Origin: Pseudomonadota bacterium
Lineage (GTDB): Bacteria > Desulfobacterota > JAPLJL01
Length of the DNA: 6,705 nucleotides
Assembly: GCA_026388615.1 (NCBI GenBank)
Contig: JAPLJL010000069.1
Coordinates: 1-6,705 of the forward strand
Direction: 5' to 3'
The notes beneath the pieces were generated by a model that worked only from the letters and a program-made list of their open reading frames with translations, was not told where the DNA came from and did no database searches. How positions within the stretch are numbered: the stretch's first letter is position 1; each line of letters starts with the position of its first letter. Both the position numbers and the translations under genes were made by a program. Of the stretch, positions 1 to 5,545 are shown piece after piece.

Positions 1-65
1 GTGACTCTCCATACAATCCCTACAACGTCCACCAAGTCAATTTTATTTTGGAAGCAAGTTATTAA
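1..65 (+). CDS. C-terminal end of an upstream gene, probably an outer-membrane beta-barrel protein (partial)
   Basis: The frame starting at base 3 is open from the window edge and encodes DSPYNPYNVHQVNFILEASY before a TAA at 63-65. The last nine residues alternate hydrophobic and polar (V, F, L, A, Y at positions -9, -7, -5, -3, -1) and end in an aromatic residue. That is the pattern of the final strand and beta-signal of outer-membrane barrels recognised by the Bam complex. The stop lies two bases before the ATG of the OPX gene, so both are probably in one operon and translationally coupled. Beta-barrel porins are known next to OPX genes in exopolysaccharide loci (for example the Wzp proteins of Myxococcus). 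Only 20 codons are visible, so the barrel identity is an inference; the reading frame and stop are direct observations. Confidence 0.5.
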   Translation, partial: DSPYNPYNVHQVNFILEASY

Positions 66-67
66 CT

Positions 68-658
68 ATGAAAAAATGGTTGAAAATCCTGGGGCTTACG
101 ATTTTCCTGTTCCCCGGGATCACGACGGCTCTGGCCCAGGAAAAGTCGGCCGGGGAAGGGCCTATTCCGAGTTACGATTACCGGATCGGGGCCGGTGACC
201 TGCTCGAGATCAAGGTTTTCGGTTCTACCGGGCTGGATCGGACGGTGTCGGTAAGCGGCAAGGGGATGATTGATTTTCCCTTGCTGGGCTGGATTTCGGC
301 GGAAGGATCGACCGTTGAAGAGTTGACCAAGAACCTCGAACAGGGCCTGGGAGAATGCTGCCTGGTCAATCCCCAAATCAATATCCGGGTCCTGGAATAT
401 AACGCCCAGCAGGTTTACCTTTTCGGCGAGGTACAGAAACCCGGGGTCTACCAGTTGAAGAAAGGGAAAACCCTGATGGAACTGATCATCGAGGCGGAAG
501 GGGTGACCCGGAAGGCCGCCAAGGGCCGGGTTTACATTCTCCGCCGGGGAAAGTCAGAAAGGGTCAAGATCGATCTGGATGAAATTATCAAGAACTCCCG
601 CCAGGATGTTCCGCTCCAGCCGGGGGACATGATTTACGTTCCCGAAAGCATATTCTGA
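68..658 (+). CDS. Short polysaccharide export protein (OPX / Wza family, periplasmic)
   Basis: This 196-residue protein belongs to the outer-membrane polysaccharide export family, which guides capsule or exopolysaccharide across the periplasm to the outer membrane. Residues 1-24 form a signal peptide (MKKW, a hydrophobic core, then ALA-Q). There is no lipobox Cys, so signal peptidase I cleavage is likely and it does not look like a lipoprotein. The Poly_export domain spans about 36-110 and opens with YRIGAGDLLEIKVFG. One SLBB domain follows (about 115-175, with VYLFGEVQKPGVYQL), and the chain ends with the usual LQPGDMIYVPE. E. coli Wza is about 380 residues, with further SLBB domains and a C-terminal amphipathic helix that forms the outer-membrane pore; all of that is missing here. 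A vicinal Cys97-Cys98 pair is unusual for a periplasmic protein. The start follows the preceding stop by two bases. GGAAG at 50-54 is too distant to be a good ribosome site, so coupled translation is likely. Confidence 0.92.
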   Translation: MKKWLKILGLTIFLFPGITTALAQEKSAGEGPIPSYDYRIGAGDLLEIKVFGSTGLDRTVSVSGKGMIDFPLLGWISAEGSTVEELTKNLEQGLGECCLVNPQINIRVLEYNAQQVYLFGEVQKPGVYQLKKGKTLMELIIEAEGVTRKAAKGRVYILRRGKSERVKIDLDEIIKNSRQDVPLQPGDMIYVPESIF

Positions 659-747
659 TTGAGGGTGTTTCCAATCTTAGATTAAATGTTTTAAAGAACA
701 AAAATGGGAAAATCTGACGGCGTTTCAGATAGTTATTTTTTATGGAG

Positions 748-767
748 TGCAAGAGCTTGCTCTTGCA
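748..767. repeat. Perfect palindrome, hairpin 1
   Basis: This is a 20-base perfect inverted repeat: the arms TGCAAGAGC and GCTCTTGCA flank a central TT. It gives a stem of 8-9 bp with a 2-4 base loop. It is not followed by a T-run, so it is not an intrinsic terminator in either direction. It sits two bases from hairpin 2, and the pair forms the core of the larger element. Confidence 0.8.
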
Positions 768-769
768 AT

Positions 770-791
770 GCATCCCGCCAGGGCGGGATGC
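770..791. repeat. Perfect GC-rich palindrome, hairpin 2
   Basis: The arms GCATCCCGCC (770-779) and GGCGGGATGC (782-791) are exact reverse complements around AG. This makes a very stable, GC-rich 9-10 bp stem. The sequence after it (GGTCCACATTTAAAAC) has no U-tract, so a role in factor-independent termination is unlikely. A compact GC-rich palindrome next to a second one is characteristic of dispersed REP/BIME-type elements; copies elsewhere in the genome would settle this. Confidence 0.8.
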
Positions 792-835
792 GGTCCACAT
801 TTAAAACTTGATGGGAAAAAACTAAACACTATCTG

Positions 836-3016
836 ATGGATGAGACCGTAAATCTCTACGATTACCTCGAAGTTATCAGGCGAAGGAAATGGGTGCTGAT
901 TTCCACCCTGATCATCATTTTCTCCTCGGTCACGATCGCCACCTTCCGGCAGGCTCCCACCTATCGGGCCACGGCGGTGATCAGCATTAACGTCAACATG
1001 CCTTCTGTTATTCCCTTCCAAAGCCCCTATCCGGAGGAGTCCAATTATTACAATTTTTACCACATCCGGGATTATTTCCGGACCCAGTACGAGATCCTGC
1101 AATCCCGGGACATCGCCCGCCGGGTTCTGAAAAATCTGAACCTGCGCGGCACTACCCGGTTCCCGGATATCCCCGATCCGGAAAGGGCGTTTCTGAGCGG
1201 TCTCGAAGTAGAGCCGGTGAAGGAATCGTTCCTGGTCAAGATTCACTATAAGGCCTCGGATCCGGAGGAGGCGGCCCGTTTCGCCAACGCCGTGGCCCAG
1301 GCCTACGCGGAAAGGATCCTGGACGAAAAGAAGGGGGTCGGTCAGGAGGCCTTTACCTTTCTTTCCGATCAGCTGTCGGAGATCAACCAGCGGATCAAAA
1401 AATCCGAGTCGGCTTCGGTGAAATTCCTGGAAGAACGCCGGATTTATTCCCTGGACGAGTCCAAGCAAATCCTGCACGGCAAGATCCGCAATCTTTACCA
1501 GGAATTGTCCGAGATGCAGAAAAACGAACGGGAGATCCAGCAGAAGCTGAAAGATCTCCAGGGTTTCGATCTCAACGATCCCAAGGTCCTGGCCCTCAAG
1601 ATTTTCCGGGAGAATTCCCTGGTGCAGATGCTGATTGAGAAGAGGCTGACCCTGGCCGCCACCGTGGCCAATCTCCGGGCCCAGTACAAATCCGGGCACC
1701 CCGATCTCTCCCGGCCCGAGAGCGAACTGGCGGCGGTGGACCTCCAGATCCAGGAGGAGGTGGCCAATCTCCGGAAAGGCCTGGAGCTCGAGTCCAAGGG
1801 GCTTCAGACCCGGGAGAATTCCCTGCTCCAGGACATTAAGCTTCGCGAAAAAGAGGCCACCAATTTGAACGAGTACAGCGTAGAATACTATCCGCTCCAG
1901 CGCGAGGTGGACACCAACCAGAAAATTTACGACGCGCTTTTGACCCGCTTCCAGGAGACCCGGGTTTTCAACGAGGCCATCAATACCAACGTCAAGGTGG
2001 TCGAAGGCGCCCAGCCGCCCCCCGCACCCTTCCGGCCCAACCGGAAGCTGAATATTCTCCTCTCCCTGCTGGTGGGCCTCGGGCTCGGGACCGGGCTCGC
2101 CTTCTTCTTCGAGTATCTGGAAACAGTCCAGGCCACGATTCGGGAGGGCCGGGACATCGAGGAAAAACTCGCGATTCCGCTCCTCGGGGTGGTCCCGGCC
2201 GTAGCCGAGGGACTCGAGGAATTGATCCAGCAATTCCAGGAAAACCGGGAATCGGCCTTTTACGAGAGCCTGCGGTTCATCCGGGCTAACCTCCGGTTTT
2301 CCTCCGACGGCCGGCTGCCGAAGCGGCTGCTCTTCGTCAGCTCGGGGCCTCAGGAGGGTAAAACCCTGATCATGGGGAGCCTGGCCAAGATCCTGAGCGA
2401 TAGCGGGGAAAGGGTTCTAATCATTGATACCGACCTCCGTGCCCCCGCGGTGGGCAAGTTCTTTCGGCTTTCCGACCGGCCGGGATTGACGGATTATCTC
2501 TCGGGCAAGATCGGGATCGGGGAGCTGGTGATTGCCACCGGCTATCCCCGGCTGGATGTGATTTTATCCGGCGGCGATTCCTCATCGCCGGCGAGCTTTT
2601 TCGAGGATCCCCAGTTCTTCCGGCTGCTGGATGACTTCAGCCAGAAATACGACCGGGTTTTTCTCGAAGCCCCGCCCCTCGGGTACTACTCCGACGGCCT
2701 GGTGCTTTCCCGGATGATGGAAGGGGTGGTTTTTGTAATTTACCGGGGGAAATCCCGGGTTGAAGGGCTGCAGGAAGTCAAACGCAAGCTGAATGACATC
2801 GGGGCCCCGATCCTGGGAGCGATTTTGAACGGATACCAGTATGAGGCCCAGACCTATTACCGCCATTACCGTTACCCTTACCCTTACGGCCAGCCGGGAG
2901 AGAAGAATGCTTTTCAGGAGTGGAAGGAAAAGGTGAAAAAACTTTTCGGTGCCTGGGCCAGCAATATAAATTTTTTAAAATTCCGGGGTAAGAAGAAGCT
3001 TCCCCCCCCTAGATAG
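836..3016 (+). CDS. Polysaccharide co-polymerase fused to a BY-kinase domain (Wzc-like tyrosine autokinase)
   Basis: This 726-residue inner-membrane protein controls chain length and export of Wzy-dependent polysaccharide. Residues 1-18 are cytoplasmic. TM1 is about 19-37, followed by a Wzz domain and a long periplasmic coiled-coil region (about 165-380). The proline-rich AQPPPAPFRPN (392-402) leads into TM2 (about 407-425), the usual GNVR/Wzz arrangement. The cytoplasmic kinase domain has the ExxRxxR oligomerisation motif (E477, R480, R483), Walker A GPQEGKT (504-510), Walker A' VLIIDTD (527-533) and a Walker B-like VFLEAPP (608-614). Walker B normally has Asp where Glu611 stands. Eight tyrosines lie in 667-684, the expected autophosphorylation cluster, but about 40 mostly basic or hydrophobic residues follow it. 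The start gives the typical NLYDYLEVIRRRKW N-terminus. No Shine-Dalgarno is visible, and the ATG abuts an inverted-repeat arm. No cognate tyrosine phosphatase is in the window. Confidence 0.94.
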   Translation: MDETVNLYDYLEVIRRRKWVLISTLIIIFSSVTIATFRQAPTYRATAVISINVNMPSVIPFQSPYPEESNYYNFYHIRDYFRTQYEILQSRDIARRVLKNLNLRGTTRFPDIPDPERAFLSGLEVEPVKESFLVKIHYKASDPEEAARFANAVAQAYAERILDEKKGVGQEAFTFLSDQLSEINQRIKKSESASVKFLEERRIYSLDESKQILHGKIRNLYQELSEMQKNEREIQQKLKDLQGFDLNDPKVLALKIFRENSLVQMLIEKRLTLAATVANLRAQYKSGHPDLSRPESELAAVDLQIQEEVANLRKGLELESKGLQTRENSLLQDIKLREKEATNLNEYSVEYYPLQREVDTNQKIYDALLTRFQETRVFNEAINTNVKVVEGAQPPPAPFRPNRKLNILLSLLVGLGLGTGLAFFFEYLETVQATIREGRDIEEKLAIPLLGVVPAVAEGLEELIQQFQENRESAFYESLRFIRANLRFSSDGRLPKRLLFVSSGPQEGKTLIMGSLAKILSDSGERVLIIDTDLRAPAVGKFFRLSDRPGLTDYLSGKIGIGELVIATGYPRLDVILSGGDSSSPASFFEDPQFFRLLDDFSQKYDRVFLEAPPLGYYSDGLVLSRMMEGVVFVIYRGKSRVEGLQEVKRKLNDIGAPILGAILNGYQYEAQTYYRHYRYPYPYGQPGEKNAFQEWKEKVKKLFGAWASNINFLKFRGKKKLPPPR
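2867..2887 (+). repeat. Hexamer tandem repeat encoding Tyr codons in the kinase tail
   Basis: TACCGT, TACCCT, TACCCT and a final TAC follow in register, so each six-base unit encodes Tyr plus Arg or Pro. The tract lies inside the C-terminal tyrosine cluster (residues 678-684 of the kinase). Gain or loss of a unit would keep the frame and change the number of potential phosphate acceptors. The tract is short, so it may simply reflect the amino-acid repeat. Confidence 0.6.
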
Positions 3017-3059
3017 CTTGTTTTCTTTCCCTGGTTGATCTTTGGGTTGATCAGTTCCC

Positions 3060-5123
3060 ATGAATAATGAGGTCTCCAAAAAATCTTCCATTTTAAAACC
3101 CGATTCCCCCCAGCCGCAGGATTCCGGGTTTTTTTCATTATTACGTGGGTTTTTTCGTTCCGCCGGAATTATCCCCTTTTTCCTGGTGCTGGTTACATAC
3201 CTTTCCGGGGGGCTGGATGAGAGGTTCTGGCCCCTGCTCGCGCTCGGTCTGGCGGTGATGGCGTGGTTATTTGTCCGGGAGCTTGATGAGACTCCGGGAC
3301 TCCCGGTTTTTTCCCGGGTTTTTCTTCCTTTTCTGATCCTGGTCGGCTTCGCGATTTTCCAGGGTCTGCCGCTGCCCCATTTCCTGAGTGAATGGCTGCT
3401 CCCGGCGCGGCGTCATTTTTTGCTTTTACGGATTCCTGATTATTTCCCCGCCTTTAAATCCCCCGGCGAGATCAACTCAATTTCTTTTGTCCCCGGCGTA
3501 ACCCGGACCGTGGGGATGTTTTTTGTTATCGGCCTGGTCATATCTTTTTTCACCTTCAACGGGATCAAGGACCTGCGGGATTGCCGGAGATTTGCCATCG
3601 TCCTGGTCTCCGGAGTGTTCGTGCTGGCGTTTATTTCCTTTGTAGACCTGGGCCTGAAAAACGACTGGCTGTTTTTCACCTACCCGGCGGGATTCGTCCA
3701 CCGCGAATTCGGGCCGATCCCCAATTACGAGCACTTCGCCGGGGTCCTGGCCCTGGCCTTTCCTTTCGCGGTTTATCTGGTTATCACCGAAGAGAAAAAG
3801 GAATTAAAGGCGCTTTTTTCCTTCTTCGCGATGGTGATCCTTTCCGCCCTGATTACCACCACCTCCCGGGCGGCGATGGTAGGGATATTTTTCGCCGGGA
3901 TTTTAATCATGATCGTCGGAAAATGGTATTTGGGGCTCCGGATCAAGACCTGGCATTTTCTCCTCCCGGTGGGTTTTCTGCTGGGCAGCTTCCTGTTTGT
4001 CAATCTCGCCCATTTCTTCAAAGACGTGAAATCGCTTTTCACCCCCTGGGACGAGATGAGCATGAAGCTCAAACTCTGGCAGGATGCCCTGCCGTTTTTC
4101 CAATCCTTTCCCTTTTTCGGGGATGGCTTGGGGACCTTTCCTTCCCTCTACCCGTTTTTCCGCAGGCTGACCGGGAACTTCGCGGTATTTTCCCCGGAGA
4201 GCATCTATGTTTTGCTGATTGTGGAAACCGGGTTGATCGGGTTGGCCCTCACCTCCTGGTTTTTTGCCTCATTTCTGCGGCGGACGCTCAAGCGGCTTAA
4301 GTCCCGGCACCATCGGGAGGTTTGGTCTTTTGTCCTGGCCGGTCTGACGGGGATCTTCAGCGTTTTGATTTATTCCGTGGCCGAGTTCGGTCACGAGGTC
4401 CCCGCCGTGGCCCTGGTACTGGCGGCGGTATTAGGGGCCACCTACCGGGCCACCCTGGTCAGGGAAAACCCCGATAACCCCGGACCGGACCCGGAAACCC
4501 GAAAAAAATGTCGACTTGCCGGCATATTGGGCGGAGCGGTTTTTCTGGCTGGGATTCTTCCCCTCAGCCAGGGATTGCTGGTCCAGTCGTACCAGAAGCA
4601 CGCGGAAAATCTTTGTGTTCCTTTGCAAGGCAAGAAACTATCCGGTTCCTGTTCCGACCCGGACCGGTTAGTCCGGGTTTTCCGTTGGCTGGATCGGATC
4701 GGTCCGGGGGATGTTTCCCCAGGCGCCGGGGAATTCTTTTCCAACCTCTCCCGGGAGTCCGGGCCCGGGGGATTTTCCGAACCGTTTCGAATCCGGGCTT
4801 CAACGCTGGCTCGGGGATATTTCCGGGAATGTCTCAGACGCGATCCTTTTAATAATGTCTGCCGGACCAGGCTGGCCTGGGTTTTATGGCAGGAAAAAGA
4901 CCTGGCGGATGCGGAACGATTGCTCCAGGCGGCCCGGGGGATAAATCCTCATGATCCCAATGGCCTTTATAATCTTGGCAATTTTTATTATTATACCGGC
5001 AAATTCACCCAGGCCCAGGAAATCTTAACCCAGGTCCGGGGAAAAATGGGCAGACTGCGCAACTCAGAAATTGAGGAGAAATCGCGGATTTTGGATCTGC
5101 TCTTAAATCGGGAAACCCGGTAA
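3060..5123 (+). CDS. O-antigen ligase/polymerase-family membrane protein with C-terminal TPRs (Wzy/WaaL-like)
   Basis: This 687-residue protein has about 12-13 predicted membrane segments between residues 36 and 505, then a soluble tail. It is expected to act at the periplasmic face of the inner membrane, polymerising or ligating lipid-linked glycan units. Family signatures are SFVPGVTRT (142-150), FGPIPNYEHFAG (217-228), TTTSRAAM (266-273), KLWQDALPFF (338-347), then PFFGDGLGTF (351-360), and IVETGLIGL (387-395). In many Wzy_C proteins a His-Asn-Asp-Tyr stretch precedes the last motif; here it reads ESIY (380-383), with no His. Residues about 599-666 look like two TPR units (LAWVLWQEKDLADAERLL and LYNLGNFYYYTGKFTQAQ). 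Such tails occur in other bacterial polymerase/ligase-like proteins and may bind partners. There is no Shine-Dalgarno before the ATG, and 43 bases separate it from the kinase stop, so an operon with that gene is likely. Polymerase is favoured over ligase because of the Wzc neighbour, but sequence alone does not decide it. Confidence 0.86.
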   Translation: MNNEVSKKSSILKPDSPQPQDSGFFSLLRGFFRSAGIIPFFLVLVTYLSGGLDERFWPLLALGLAVMAWLFVRELDETPGLPVFSRVFLPFLILVGFAIFQGLPLPHFLSEWLLPARRHFLLLRIPDYFPAFKSPGEINSISFVPGVTRTVGMFFVIGLVISFFTFNGIKDLRDCRRFAIVLVSGVFVLAFISFVDLGLKNDWLFFTYPAGFVHREFGPIPNYEHFAGVLALAFPFAVYLVITEEKKELKALFSFFAMVILSALITTTSRAAMVGIFFAGILIMIVGKWYLGLRIKTWHFLLPVGFLLGSFLFVNLAHFFKDVKSLFTPWDEMSMKLKLWQDALPFFQSFPFFGDGLGTFPSLYPFFRRLTGNFAVFSPESIYVLLIVETGLIGLALTSWFFASFLRRTLKRLKSRHHREVWSFVLAGLTGIFSVLIYSVAEFGHEVPAVALVLAAVLGATYRATLVRENPDNPGPDPETRKKCRLAGILGGAVFLAGILPLSQGLLVQSYQKHAENLCVPLQGKKLSGSCSDPDRLVRVFRWLDRIGPGDVSPGAGEFFSNLSRESGPGGFSEPFRIRASTLARGYFRECLRRDPFNNVCRTRLAWVLWQEKDLADAERLLQAARGINPHDPNGLYNLGNFYYYTGKFTQAQEILTQVRGKMGRLRNSEIEEKSRILDLLLNRETR
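3095..3135 (+). terminator. Terminator-like hairpin inside the start of the polymerase gene (possible attenuator)
   Basis: AAAACCCG (3095-3102) pairs exactly with CGGGTTTT (3125-3132), and the run of seven T ends at 3135. Within the 22-base loop, TCC (3105-3107) can also pair with GGA (3119-3121). A stem running directly into a T-run is the form of an intrinsic terminator, but this one lies in codons 12-26 of the polymerase gene. The stem has only four GC pairs and a large loop, so it may be weak or accidental. If active, it would lower expression of the polymerase and the acylphosphatase relative to the kinase. Confidence 0.3.
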
Positions 5124-5124
5124 G

Positions 5125-5415
5125 TTGGCGGAAAAGGTCAGGAGAAGGATTATTGTTTCCGGCAGGGTGCAGGGGGTTTATTTTCGGGATAGTCTAAGAA
5201 TGGCCGCGAAAGAGGAGAGGGTGTCCGGCTGGGTCCGCAATCTCCCGGATCGGAGGGTCGAAGCGGTTTTGGAGGGTGAGCCCGAAGCGGTTTTGCTGGT
5301 GATAGAATGGAGCCGCCGGGGTCCGCCCGCGTCCCGGGTGGAAGGAGTTGAGGTTACGGAAGAGTTTTTTGCCGGTGAGTTTCATGATTTTGAAATACGT
5401 TATGGTTATAAATGA
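5125..5415 (+). CDS. acyP: Acylphosphatase
   Basis: This 96-residue cytosolic enzyme hydrolyses acyl-phosphate bonds such as those in acetyl phosphate, carbamoyl phosphate or 1,3-bisphosphoglycerate. The length is normal for the family. It has the phosphate-binding signature GRVQGVYFR (13-21, catalytic Arg21) and GWVRNLPD (35-42, catalytic Asn39), two positions earlier than Arg23 and Asn41 of the vertebrate enzymes. The later RRGPPASRV stretch is also conserved. The start is TTG at 5125, one base after the polymerase stop. A TAA at 5104 closes the frame upstream, and no ATG or GTG lies near enough to keep the N-terminal strand, so TTG is the only reasonable start. No clear Shine-Dalgarno is present; translation is probably coupled to the polymerase gene. 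A role in polysaccharide synthesis is not shown. It is not related to the low-molecular-weight tyrosine phosphatases (Wzb) that usually partner BY-kinases. Confidence 0.94.
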   Translation: MAEKVRRRIIVSGRVQGVYFRDSLRMAAKEERVSGWVRNLPDRRVEAVLEGEPEAVLLVIEWSRRGPPASRVEGVEVTEEFFAGEFHDFEIRYGYK

Positions 5416-5531
5416 TATAAAGTTTAAAGTTACGGAACCCGTCTTGGTTGGGTGGCTTGCAATTTTAAGAAGAAAACGTGGCCGAATAACAGAACGAGCC
5501 GCCTGACCGTAAGACGACAAACGCTAATTTG

Positions 5532-5539
5532 AAAGGAGG
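5532..5539 (+). promoter_or_regulatory. Strong Shine-Dalgarno site (AAAGGAGG)
   Basis: AAAGGAGG ends six bases before the ATG at 5546, which fixes that start. It is the only near-consensus ribosome site in the window; the other genes lack one. The 130-base gap upstream (5416-5545) probably holds the promoter of this gene, with AT-rich DNA at 5407-5425 and 5461-5475, but I found no -35/-10 pair with good spacing. Confidence 0.85.
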
Positions 5540-5545
5540 CAAAAG

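Larger units (their letters stand above)
725..836. repeat. Nested palindromic element (REPIN- or MITE-like) in the gap before the kinase gene
   Basis: This element fills most of the 177-base gap between the OPX and kinase genes. Outer arms TCAGATAGT (725-733) and ACTATCTGA (828-836) are perfect 9-base inverted repeats. Inside, TGGA (743-746) and TCCA (794-797) also pair and enclose two strong adjacent hairpins (748-767 and 770-791). The right outer arm ends on the A of the kinase ATG. As DNA this resembles a small non-autonomous palindromic element; as RNA it would be a multi-branched leader covering the translation start. GGAG just before the first hairpin recalls the tetranucleotide that precedes REP palindromes mobilised by RAYT (TnpA-REP) transposases, but no transposase is in the window. 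Bases 659-724 are AT-rich and hold no gene I can support. Confidence 0.55.

Noticed and set aside
1..198. GTG-initiated frame at the left edge
   Set aside because: It runs into the signal peptide and Poly_export region of the OPX gene in another frame; frame 3, with the barrel-like tail and stop at 63-65, is the better reading of the edge.
740..2233. Long open frame (497 codons) on the minus strand opposite the kinase gene
   Set aside because: It lies antisense to a gene with clear domains. Its translation is low-complexity (rich in Gly, Leu, Glu, His) with no recognisable motif, as expected for a shadow of GC-biased codons.
3033..3052. Direct repeat GGTTGATC, 12 bases apart, before the polymerase start
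   Set aside because: There are only two short copies with no further structure; it could be an operator half-site pair but chance is as likely.
3581..4300. 239-codon + strand frame inside the polymerase gene
   Set aside because: It overlaps the conserved membrane protein in another frame and has Arg/Pro/Gly-rich content typical of an out-of-frame reading.
5390..5421. TTGAAA with downstream TATAAA as a sigma-70 promoter
   Set aside because: The spacer is 20 bases; at 17 bases the -10 hexamer is poor. The AT-rich stretch may still contain a promoter, but this pair is not convincing.
5444..5462. Sigma-54-like promoter (TGG followed by TTGCA) before the aldolase/phosphatase gene
   Set aside because: The GG and GC elements are 11 bases apart instead of 10 and the rest of the consensus is absent.
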